A stretch of 10,334 nt of DNA, from the NCBI GenBank assembly GCA_002298695.1, contig DBLB01000097.1, positions 11,401-21,734 of the forward strand, in the 5' to 3' direction. This stretch comes from Clostridiales bacterium UBA735. Lineage in GTDB: Bacteria > Bacillota > Clostridia > Oscillospirales > Oscillospiraceae. Position 1 is the stretch's first letter, and each line of letters begins with the position of its first letter. Of the stretch, positions 1-5,724 are shown piece after piece. Below the pieces are notes generated by a model that saw only the letters and a program-made list of their open reading frames with translations, had not been told where the DNA came from and searched no databases. A program made the translations under genes and the position numbers.

Positions 1-12
1 CGAGCTCCTATG

Positions 13-69
13 GGGGTGTGCGGATTTGCCCCGGGGGGATCGGGCGGATCGGTGCATACCGCCGGGCGG
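13..69 (+). repeat. Dispersed GC-rich repeat, copy A (left part outside window)
   Basis: This stretch aligns without gaps to 5513-5569, with 41 of 57 bases identical by my hand count. The match is strongest at the two ends: a GTGCGGATT(T/C)GCC block and a terminal GCCGGGCGG block. The second copy is part of a long hairpin at the end of a two-component operon. Here the matching left arm of the hairpin would lie before base 1, so folding cannot be judged. The copy sits just past the stop codon of the minus-strand cotH-like gene. It may also serve as the 3' end of a plus-strand gene outside the window, but that is inference. Confidence 0.6.
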
Positions 70-88
70 GGAAGATTCTGGCCCGTGT

Positions 89-2020
89 TCAGATGCGTTT
101 TTTATAGAGGAAAGCGAAGAGGAGCGCAGCGATGAGGACGGCGGCAGAGACCGCAGCCAGAAGCCAGCCGGACGTGCTGCCGGTGGGATCCGGGGCAGCG
201 CTTTCCGGCGGGGTAACGTTGGCAGCAGGCTGCGCGCCGCTGTCCAGCGCAGTTCCGTCCGGCGGGGTGAAGCCTTCATCTGTATTGCCGGGCGGCGCGG
301 CGTCTGCACCGGATGGGGGCGTCGGGGGTTCGGAAGCGGTATCCGGCTGATCGGACGGCGTCTGGCCATTTGCTGCTTCGCCCGTTTCCTCCGATGTGCT
401 GCGTTCTCCGCGGTCAAAGCCCGGGCCGCCGCCCTGGCTGCCCGTCATCGTCCCCATGTCCGAGAGCGTCAGGCCGCTGGCATCGACGGCGGCATCTTCT
501 CCGTTCAGCTGTGCCTGTACACTCTGGCTGCGCAGCTGGCAAAAGGTCCGCAGCGCTGCAACGCCGGTCTCAAATTCCTCTGCCGTGCAGAACTTCGTCG
601 GATCCTGTTCCACATACGGCGCGATCAGCGTATACGCCTCATCGATAATGGCCCCGATGTCCACCGTCTCCAGGAATTCCGCAAACAGCGCGTGATATTC
701 CGCCGTATATGCCTCATCCGAGAAGATCCACGCCTGCATCGGCCGGTCTTCGAGCACCGTGTCGATGTTGTCGTTCACCGCCGAATCGGCGTTGTTCCCC
801 TGAAATGTCCCGAACGCGAGGTTGTAGTCCCAAGGGATCATCGAAAGCTTCCCGTCCTGCTCATAAAGGTAATAGTTGTGGATCATCGAACCGGTGTAGC
901 TGTCCCCGTTGACCACGAAGTTGTGGACGACGAAATAGCGCAGCACCTCGTCCGTGTCGAGCACGTCCTCCAGATCTTCATACGCCGACAGCTTTTTCAG
1001 CGACGCGATGAGGCGCTTTTCGTCTGCGGCCGAGACGTCTGTCTTCGCATTGTCAAAAATATTTGAATAGCTGTCCGGGTCGTCGTCGACGTATTGCAGC
1101 TTCACATCCTCGCTGCCCATGCCGCCGCCCGGCCCGCCGTTCCCGCCGAATGTAAAGCCCTCCGGCCTCGACGGCATTTCGCCGTCCGGCAGCTCCGGCA
1201 TTTCCCCGGAAACATCGGACTGCTGTCCATCCGGCCTTGCAGGCGGCGCGCCGTCTGTGCCGGACGGCGGTGTCGGACGGCTCTGTCCGGACGCGGCCTG
1301 TTCCGCCGATGCATCGCGGCTTGCCGCGGCGTTCTGTGCTTCGCCGCCGTAGAACTCCACATCGTCCATGTTGAATTCCCTGCCGTTGCCGCGCCCGCCG
1401 CCGAAGCTCATGCTGTCCGGCTTGTAGAGCTCACCGGTTCCGCTGTAATTTCGTGCGAGGAACGCGTCCTCCACGCCCTCGACCGCCAGATACAGTCCGA
1501 AGTCCTCGCCGTTGACCGTGATATACACGAACGAGCACAGCGGCGCGTCCACGCCGAACTCCGCCATCATCCGATATGTCAGATAGTCCTTCATCATCGT
1601 GTTGTCGAAGATCAGGTTGTTGAGGTTCAGCTTGTCGAGACCGTGATAGGTCTTCGTGTCGTCATAGTGGTCAAACTCCACCTTGAAGCTGTAGCGCGAG
1701 CTGCCAAGCGAACGGACGCTGGACAGCGACGTGTTGCCCTTGGCCCGGATGGCCACGTTTTTATAGCTCTCGCCGTCGATGACCACGGCGCAGGCGCTGT
1801 ATTCCTCCGACTCGCAGTTCTCAATAAAACTGTCCCAGTCATCCATCACGATGTCGATCGTGTGTACGCGCGATGTGTCGAACAGGCGCGATTCATAGCC
1901 GAGTACCGTGCCGCCGGTCTCGCCGCCGCTGGCCTTGACGGCAAATACAGCCGAGGCCAAAAGCAGTGTGAACACCAGCGCCAGCGCGCAGATGCGGTCG
2001 ATGTGTTTGCTGCTTGTCAT
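89..2020 (-). CDS. CotH-kinase-domain protein, membrane-anchored, with low-complexity insertion
   Basis: The product is 643 residues and resembles the CotH protein-kinase family (spore coat protein H type). Residues about 8-30 form a hydrophobic signal or anchor segment and 619-639 a C-terminal membrane helix followed by KKRI, so the body probably lies outside the cytoplasm. The CotH domain is split. Part one, about 45-200, has IRAKGNTS (91-98), LNLNN (131-135) and VNGEDFGLYLAVE (169-181). Part two, about 305-500, has NGDSY (371-375), HNYYLY (381-386) and IPWDYNLAFG (395-404); D373 and D398 are candidate catalytic or metal-binding acids. Residues about 207-302 are a Gly/Pro/Asp-rich insertion, and about 525-617 a similar Pro-rich stalk before the last helix. 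The gene follows the DUF4956 gene by 43 bp; GGAAGGA at 2031-2037 (10 nt spacing) supports the start at 2020. The family call is firm; the substrate is unknown. Confidence 0.88.
   Translation of the reverse strand: MTSSKHIDRICALALVFTLLLASAVFAVKASGGETGGTVLGYESRLFDTSRVHTIDIVMDDWDSFIENCESEEYSACAVVIDGESYKNVAIRAKGNTSLSSVRSLGSSRYSFKVEFDHYDDTKTYHGLDKLNLNNLIFDNTMMKDYLTYRMMAEFGVDAPLCSFVYITVNGEDFGLYLAVEGVEDAFLARNYSGTGELYKPDSMSFGGGRGNGREFNMDDVEFYGGEAQNAAASRDASAEQAASGQSRPTPPSGTDGAPPARPDGQQSDVSGEMPELPDGEMPSRPEGFTFGGNGGPGGGMGSEDVKLQYVDDDPDSYSNIFDNAKTDVSAADEKRLIASLKKLSAYEDLEDVLDTDEVLRYFVVHNFVVNGDSYTGSMIHNYYLYEQDGKLSMIPWDYNLAFGTFQGNNADSAVNDNIDTVLEDRPMQAWIFSDEAYTAEYHALFAEFLETVDIGAIIDEAYTLIAPYVEQDPTKFCTAEEFETGVAALRTFCQLRSQSVQAQLNGEDAAVDASGLTLSDMGTMTGSQGGGPGFDRGERSTSEETGEAANGQTPSDQPDTASEPPTPPSGADAAPPGNTDEGFTPPDGTALDSGAQPAANVTPPESAAPDPTGSTSGWLLAAVSAAVLIAALLFAFLYKKRI
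290..325 (-). repeat. Intragenic repeat in cotH-like gene, stalk copy
   Basis: It encodes PTPPSGADAAPP (residues 566-577). It matches the segment at 1241-1276 at 29 of 36 bases and at most residues. It lies in the Pro-rich stalk just before the C-terminal membrane helix. Confidence 0.6.
1241..1276 (-). repeat. Intragenic repeat in cotH-like gene, mid-domain copy
   Basis: It encodes PTPPSGTDGAPP (residues 249-260), inside the low-complexity insertion that splits the CotH domain. It is the partner of the copy at 290-325. Similarity at both DNA and protein level suggests an internal duplication or recombination between the two low-complexity tracts, although shared composition bias could contribute. 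Confidence 0.6.
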
Positions 2021-2063
2021 AGACGCACCGTCCTTCCAGAAATTGATCGTTTGCGCACTGCCG

Positions 2064-2735
2064 TCAGCTCATATAATCGCCGTTGTAGCTGACCAGAACC
2101 GCGCTCTTCACGCCGTCCATCGCCGCAAGCTCGTTGATGAATTCGGTGTTGTCGCTTCTGAGGCGGATCTCGCAGTTCAGCTCGATGCTGCCCGCCTGCA
2201 CGGCCTTGCTTTTTACGACACAGCGCTGCGTTTTGCTGTCGAGGAAGGCTTTGGCCACGGTCTCCGATGCGCCGTCTGTACACTGGAGCACCACGATATA
2301 GGGGATGATGTGGCTTTTGCGGTTGGCAAACAGGATCAGGATCACACCGATGACGGCGCTGCCAATGACCGCCAGCGGAAGGAAGCCCGCCGCCAGCACG
2401 ATGCCCGCCGCGATCGACCAGAACAAAAACGCGATGTCAAGCGGCTCCTTGATGGCCGTGCGGAACCGGACGATGGACAGCGCGCCGACCATGCCGAGCG
2501 ACAGCACCACGTTCGACGTCACGGCGAGGATGACCAGCGTCGTGATCATTGTCAGCGCGATGAGCGTCACGCCGAAGCTGCTGGAATACAGTACGCCCTG
2601 ATATGTCTTCTTGTACACCAGAAAAATGAACAGCCCTACGCCGAACGACAGCGCCAGCGCCAGCAGCATGTCCGGCAGGCTGACCGCCGTCACGTTTTCC
2701 AGAAAGCTGGATTTGAAAATGTCACTGAAACTCAT
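2064..2735 (-). CDS. DUF4956-family multi-pass membrane protein
   Basis: The product has 223 residues and matches what I know of the DUF4956 family, whose biochemical role is not established. Hydrophobic segments lie at about 22-41, 52-73, 75-90, 101-115 and 118-137. The family's most recognisable block is GMVGALSIVRFRTAIKEP (81-98), a glycine-rich turn followed by three arginines and a lysine near the membrane. Residues about 140-223 form a soluble alpha/beta domain, probably cytoplasmic, with a C-terminal VKSAVLVSYNGD strand region. The gene begins 12 bp after the VTC gene stop. Its AAGGAGG ribosome site (2743-2749) overlaps that stop, so translation is probably coupled. By context it may be the membrane partner of the VTC protein, for example for moving or anchoring polyphosphate, but that is inference. 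Confidence 0.88.
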   Translation of the reverse strand: MSFSDIFKSSFLENVTAVSLPDMLLALALSFGVGLFIFLVYKKTYQGVLYSSSFGVTLIALTMITTLVILAVTSNVVLSLGMVGALSIVRFRTAIKEPLDIAFLFWSIAAGIVLAAGFLPLAVIGSAVIGVILILFANRKSHIIPYIVVLQCTDGASETVAKAFLDSKTQRCVVKSKAVQAGSIELNCEIRLRSDNTEFINELAAMDGVKSAVLVSYNGDYMS

Positions 2736-2740
2736 GCTTG

Positions 2741-2750
2741 TTCCTCCTTA
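2741..2750 (-). promoter_or_regulatory. Ribosome site overlapping upstream stop codon
   Basis: On the minus strand the VTC gene ends TAA and the same bases begin the AAGGAGG site of the DUF4956 gene, with 7 nt to its ATG. This links translation of the two proteins and suggests balanced, perhaps complexed, products. Confidence 0.75.
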
Positions 2751-3419
2751 ATCATACATTCTGCATACTGCATATTTTGAAAATGCCGCGACATGCCGCC
2801 CCGGCAGCTGCACGGCGTCCCGGATGATGTCCGGCAGAAACGCGTCCCACTTGACCTCCATTCGCGCACCGCTGTCCGGCGCGGGCACCGTCGGGCAGGA
2901 CGGATTCAGAAAGTCGGTGCAGCGCAGCCCAGTGCGGATATCATAGTCCAGCGTCACGCGAACGTTGCCCGGGCCGGAGACAAACGGTTCGCGCGTATAG
3001 TCCACAATCGTCTTCGCCCGCAGCAGTTCGCTCTGTGCCCGGCAGCAAAGCTCGCGCAGCAGCGCATCGTCCCCGATGTCGAGGTCGGAAAACCGCCCCG
3101 CTGCAATCGCCTGCGCCTGCCGCTCGGTCAGCATGCTCTGCTCCTTCCAGCCGAGGCCCGCAAGCTTGCACTTCTTTTCCAGCTGGAGGAAGCTCCGGTC
3201 GCCGTTATAATACCGAATGCGGAATTTCTCCCGCCGGCTCACGCCGTCCAGCTTTTCCCGCAGCGCCCGGTCGTCCGGCGTATCGAGATAGAGGCTGCGG
3301 ATCTGGTACCGTCCGTCCACGGCGTGGCAGTCCGGCTGCATCACCAGCCGCAGCCGCTGCCTCAGCACGGGCAGGTCAGCGGGAGAGAGCGCGATCTTCC
3401 ATTCGTGGCGATATTGCAT
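2748..3419 (-). CDS. VTC-domain protein, probable polyphosphate polymerase
   Basis: This 223-residue protein matches the VTC domain of the triphosphate tunnel family, named for the catalytic domain of yeast Vtc4, which makes polyphosphate from ATP. Expected tunnel residues are present: E6 and K8 in the first strand (RHEWKI), R67 and R69 in KFRIRYYN, E81/K82/K83 in LQLEKK, R143 in VDYTREPF, D158/D160 in TLDYD, E188 and K190 in MEVKW, and K215 in FSKY. Its length is that of a stand-alone catalytic domain, with no SPX sensor domain and no membrane helix. I place the start at 3419 because GAAAGGAG (3429-3436) lies 9 nt upstream and homology begins at MQYRHEWK; the frame stays open to 3596, but that extension crosses the promoter region and the next gene's start. 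It is first in the operon with the DUF4956 and CotH genes. Activity is inferred from residues, not shown. Confidence 0.87.
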   Translation of the reverse strand: MQYRHEWKIALSPADLPVLRQRLRLVMQPDCHAVDGRYQIRSLYLDTPDDRALREKLDGVSRREKFRIRYYNGDRSFLQLEKKCKLAGLGWKEQSMLTERQAQAIAAGRFSDLDIGDDALLRELCCRAQSELLRAKTIVDYTREPFVSGPGNVRVTLDYDIRTGLRCTDFLNPSCPTVPAPDSGARMEVKWDAFLPDIIRDAVQLPGRHVAAFSKYAVCRMYD

Positions 3420-3428
3420 CCCGTATCG

Positions 3429-3436
3429 CTCCTTTC
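3429..3436 (-). promoter_or_regulatory. Ribosome binding site deciding the VTC gene start
   Basis: The minus strand reads GAAAGGAG, 9 nt before the ATG at 3419. It rules against the longer frame that would start at 3596. Confidence 0.8.
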
Positions 3437-3453
3437 GTTCCGTTTGTGCCGTT

Positions 3454-3486
3454 ATCATAGCGCTGATCTCTGAAATGTTCCTGAAA
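3454..3486 (-). promoter_or_regulatory. Promoter and operator of the VTC-DUF4956-CotH operon
   Basis: On the minus strand, TTTCAG (3486-3481) and TTTCAG (3475-3470) are 11 bp apart start to start. They are followed after 10 nt by TATGAT (3459-3454), a 5/6 match to the -10 consensus. The place where a -35 box would lie has no TTGACA-like match and is covered by the repeats, as expected for a promoter that needs an OmpR/PhoB-type activator. Predicted transcription start is near 3447, leaving a leader of roughly 28 nt. Confidence 0.6.
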
Positions 3487-3494
3487 AAATCCGG

Positions 3495-3543
3495 GTTTTC
3501 TGAAAAATATCTTTTCACGATTTTCAGCTTTATTTCAGAAAAC
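3495..3543. repeat. Perfect 11-bp inverted repeat in the divergent control region
   Basis: GTTTTCTGAAA (3495-3505) is the exact reverse complement of TTTCAGAAAAC (3533-3543). The right arm contains the second TTTCAG of the plus-strand operator. The left arm holds a fifth copy of the hexamer in inverted orientation. It could allow cooperative or looped regulator binding across the region. Confidence 0.6.
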
Positions 3544-3557
3544 AGATGTATTATAAT
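3522..3557 (+). promoter_or_regulatory. Promoter and operator of the response regulator/kinase pair
   Basis: TTTCAG at 3522-3527 and again at 3533-3538 (11-bp period) precede a perfect TATAAT at 3552-3557 by 13 nt. The only -35 candidate at 17-bp spacing is TTTATT (3529-3534), which is poor and lies within the repeat pair. Predicted start is near 3564 with a leader of about 30 nt. This mirrors the minus-strand promoter, so autoregulation by the regulator encoded at 3595 is likely but inferred. Confidence 0.62.
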
Positions 3558-3594
3558 GGTTACTGAATAAGAGCTGCGCCGGGAGGGCTGCATC

Positions 3595-4269
3595 ATGAAA
3601 ATCCTGATCGTGGAGGACGAGGTTCTGCTCGCCGATTCGCTGAAGACACTGCTTGAAAAAAAAGGCTTTTCCGTTGAGGTGGCTTACGACGGAGAAACCG
3701 GGAAGGATTACGCCGAAACCGGCGTCTACGACCTGCTGATCCTGGACGTGATGATGCCAAGGCTCAACGGCTATGACCTTGCCCGGCAGGTGCGCGCTGA
3801 GCGCTGTACCACGCCCATTCTGATGCTCACGGCCAAATCCGAGCTGGAAGACCGCATCGAGGGGCTGAACGCCGGCGCGGATTATTACCTGACCAAGCCG
3901 TTTGACACGCGCGAACTGCTCGCCTGCATCAATGCGCTGCTCCGGCGGCAGGGCGACCAGGTGGACGAGCTGCGTTACGGCAACACGGCGCTCGATCTGG
4001 CCTCCGGCACGCTGGTCTGCGGCGCGGAGCGCGTGCGCCTGTCGGCTAAGGAGTTTGACATCATGCGCTTTCTGCTCCAGTCCAAGGGCAACAACCTCTC
4101 CAAAGAGGTCATTCTCGCCCGCGTCTGGGGCTTCGATTCCAACGCCGTGGAGAACCACGTCGAGGTCTATGTCGGCTTTCTGCGCAAAAAGCTGGCCTCC
4201 ATCGGCTCCAATCTCCGCATTGAGGCGGTGCGCCGCCTCGGCTACCATCTGGAGGTGTCGGAAGCATGA
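3595..4269 (+). CDS. OmpR/PhoB-family response regulator
   Basis: The product is a full-length 224-residue two-domain regulator. The receiver domain (1 to about 118) has the acidic pair E7/D8, phosphoacceptor D51 in LILDVMMP, T79 in LMLTAK and K101 in YYLTKPF. The C-terminal winged-helix DNA-binding domain (about 128-222) shows LSAKEFDIMRFLL, the recognition-helix region NAVENHVEVYVGFLRKKL, and the closing RRLGYHLE hairpin. GGGAGG at 3581-3586 (8 nt spacing) fits the ATG at 3595. Its stop overlaps the kinase start in ATGA, so the two are translationally coupled partners. It is divergent from the VTC operon, and 11-bp-spaced direct repeats in the shared control region are its most likely targets. 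Whether its signal is phosphate is unknown; I give no gene symbol because a second PhoB-like regulator follows phoU. Confidence 0.93.
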   Translation: MKILIVEDEVLLADSLKTLLEKKGFSVEVAYDGETGKDYAETGVYDLLILDVMMPRLNGYDLARQVRAERCTTPILMLTAKSELEDRIEGLNAGADYYLTKPFDTRELLACINALLRRQGDQVDELRYGNTALDLASGTLVCGAERVRLSAKEFDIMRFLLQSKGNNLSKEVILARVWGFDSNAVENHVEVYVGFLRKKLASIGSNLRIEAVRRLGYHLEVSEA

Positions 4270-5468
4270 TCCGGCGTCTCCGCATCCAGTTTATCGCCAT
4301 CATCATGGCGCTGCTGACGCTGCTGCTCGGCTGCGTATTCGGCCTCATCTACTATTTCACGCAGCAGAGCCTGGAAAAAGAAAGCCTTGACCTCATGGAC
4401 ACGCTTGCCGCCAGCCCGTTTCAGGTCGACCGACTGGACGAGGTGTCCAAGCGCGTCAAGCTGCCATACTGCATGCTTCAGGTCAGCAAAAACGGCGAGA
4501 TCATGGCCACAAACGGCGGCTATTACGACCTGTCCGATCAGGATTTTCTGAAGGAGCTGATCGCCGTCACCTATTCCTCGACCGATCTGCAAGGCAAAAT
4601 TCCGCAGTATAATCTTCGCTATGGCCGCTATCTGCTGCAAAACGGGCAGCGCCTCGTTTTTGTCGACACCACCAGTGAGCAGGCCACACTGCGCCATCTG
4701 CTGAAGACCAGCCTCCTGCTCGGCGCGGCCAGCCTTGTGCTGTTCTTCGGCGCGAGCGTGCTGCTCGCGCGGCGGATGGTGCGCCCGGTGGAGCAGGCGT
4801 GGCAGCAGCAGAAGCAATTCGTTGCCGACGCCTCGCACGAGCTGAAAACACCGCTGACCGTCATCACCACCAACGCAGAGCTGCTGACCAGCCCCGAATA
4901 TCCGTCCGAGACAAAGGCGCAGTTTTCCGCCAATATTCTCACCATGTCCCGCCAGATGCGCGGTCTGGTGGAAAGTCTGCTGGATCTGGCCCGCCTCGAT
5001 CAGGGCAGGCAGGCGCCGGAGCATTCGCCTGTGGAGCTCAGCAAGCTCGTGTCCGACGCGGTACTGCCGTTTGAGGCGCTGTTTTTTGAAAAGGAGCTGA
5101 CGCTCGAAACGGAGATCGCGCCCGACCTCACTGTATACGGCAGCGCCGCGCAGCTGCGGCAGGTCGTGGAGATCCTGCTCGACAACGCGCAGAAATATGC
5201 CGACGCACCGGGCACAGTCCGCGTCACCCTTGCGCGCCAGGGCCACCATGCGCGCCTCTGCGTGGCCGACACCGGGAAGCCCATGTCGCCGGAGGACTGC
5301 AAAAACATCTTCAAGCGCTTCTACCGACTGGACGAATCCCGCTGCCGCGACGGCAGCTTCGGCCTCGGCCTGTCCATCGCCCAGGCCATCATGGCGGCCC
5401 ACCACGGAAAGATCTGGTGTGAAAGCAAATCCGGCGTAAACGCCTTTTTTGCAGAGCTCCCGCTCTGA
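4266..5468 (+). CDS. Membrane sensor histidine kinase, partner of the preceding regulator
   Basis: The 400-residue protein has a first membrane helix at about 8-30, an extracytoplasmic region of about 115 residues (32-147) that looks like a PAS-type sensor fold, and a second helix at about 148-168. No full HAMP domain fits: only about 20 residues (RRMVRPVEQAW...) separate the helix from the dimerisation domain. Phospho-accepting H191 lies in SHELKTPL (190-197). The ATPase domain has N307 in LLDNAQKYA, a G1 box VADTGKPM (333-340), an F box FKRFYRLD (349-356) and a G2 box FGLGLS (365-370). The G1 box lacks the usual second glycine (DTGKP instead of DTGxG), a variation I associate with other Firmicute kinases. 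GGAGGTG at 4251-4257 precedes the start by 8 nt. The sensed signal cannot be read from sequence. Confidence 0.92.
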   Translation: MIRRLRIQFIAIIMALLTLLLGCVFGLIYYFTQQSLEKESLDLMDTLAASPFQVDRLDEVSKRVKLPYCMLQVSKNGEIMATNGGYYDLSDQDFLKELIAVTYSSTDLQGKIPQYNLRYGRYLLQNGQRLVFVDTTSEQATLRHLLKTSLLLGAASLVLFFGASVLLARRMVRPVEQAWQQQKQFVADASHELKTPLTVITTNAELLTSPEYPSETKAQFSANILTMSRQMRGLVESLLDLARLDQGRQAPEHSPVELSKLVSDAVLPFEALFFEKELTLETEIAPDLTVYGSAAQLRQVVEILLDNAQKYADAPGTVRVTLARQGHHARLCVADTGKPMSPEDCKNIFKRFYRLDESRCRDGSFGLGLSIAQAIMAAHHGKIWCESKSGVNAFFAELPL

Positions 5469-5482
5469 TCCGCCGTGCGCCG

Positions 5483-5540
5483 ATCCCCGGTGAATCCGCA
5501 TGCAGCCCACACGGGGCGTGCGGATTCGCCGGGGATTTTT
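5483..5540 (+). terminator. Long-hairpin terminator after the kinase gene, formed by the repeat
   Basis: The arms 5483-5503 and 5516-5536 pair over 21 positions: 19 Watson-Crick and two that become G-U in RNA. They enclose a 12-nt loop, and the stem runs into TTTTT (5536-5540). It starts 15 nt past the kinase stop, which fits intrinsic termination. The stem is longer than typical terminators and its right arm belongs to a repeat seen again at window start. Confidence 0.72.
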
Positions 5541-5569
5541 CCGGAAAATCGGCGTATGCCGCCGGGCGG
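5513..5569 (+). repeat. Dispersed GC-rich repeat, copy B
   Basis: It is the partner of 13-69. It holds the right arm of the long hairpin, the perfect 12-bp palindrome TTTTCCGGAAAA (5537-5548), and the shared end block GCCGGGCGG. The outer part (ATCGGCG..., ending CCGCCGGGCGG) is also a partial inverted match to CCGCCGTGCGCCGAT at 5471-5485. The whole span of about 5471-5569 is therefore one imperfect palindrome. Confidence 0.62.
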
Positions 5570-5588
5570 ACAGAAAGCGGAAAACAGG

Positions 5589-5621
5589 AAGCAGTCTCTT
5601 CTTAGTGGAGGCTGCTTTTTT
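5589..5621 (+). terminator. Second intrinsic terminator upstream of pstS
   Basis: AAGCAGTCTC (5589-5598) pairs with GAGGCTGCTT (5608-5617) with one G-U, around a 9-nt loop, and is followed by a T run to 5621. With the long hairpin upstream it gives tandem termination that insulates pstS from the two-component operon. Its position before the likely pstS promoter argues against a role as a pstS attenuator. Confidence 0.75.
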
Positions 5622-5645
5622 ACGCCGATTTTACAATCGTACGCT

Positions 5646-5673
5646 TTTGCATTTTACGTGTGGGCAGTATTCT
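5646..5673 (+). promoter_or_regulatory. Tentative pstS promoter
   Basis: TTTGCA (5646-5651), a 16-nt spacer and TATTCT (5668-5673) form a weak sigma-A-type match, four of six bases in each box. It lies between the second terminator and the pstS ribosome site. I found neither the TTTCAG pair of the divergent region nor a convincing Firmicute Pho box here; TTTTAC occurs at 5629 and 5652, 23 bp apart, which is suggestive at best. Confidence 0.35.
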
Positions 5674-5724
5674 CGTAACCGTAGACGAAAAGTCAAGAAC
5701 AAAAATACAAAGGAGAAATTCAAA

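Noticed and set aside
26..1066. Long plus-strand open frame opposite the cotH-like gene, and a similar one at 1094-2092
   Set aside because: Arg/Ala/His-rich translations without any recognisable domain, ribosome site or leader. They are antisense shadows of a high-GC gene with clear CotH motifs.
1908..2780. Plus-strand open frame opposite the DUF4956 gene
   Set aside because: The translation is His/Arg/Asp-rich with no domain. The minus strand has membrane helices and the conserved DUF4956 block.
3420..3596. N-terminal extension of the VTC gene to 3596
   Set aside because: It would cover both promoters and the operators and overlap the divergent regulator's start. The homologous protein and ribosome site fit the start at 3419.
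4242..5510. 422-codon minus-strand open frame opposite the histidine kinase
   Set aside because: The plus strand encodes all kinase motifs with proper start and ribosome site. The antisense product is low-complexity Gln/Ala/His-rich with no family resemblance.
5500..5724. N-terminal extension of pstS to 5500
   Set aside because: It would run through two terminators and bury the lipoprotein leader. The ATG at 5725 has a good ribosome site and gives a standard leader.
5622..5724. Classical Pho box upstream of pstS
   Set aside because: I looked for 11-bp-spaced TTAACA-like or TTTCAG repeats. Only scattered TTTTAC words occur, 23 bp apart and out of phase, too weak to call.
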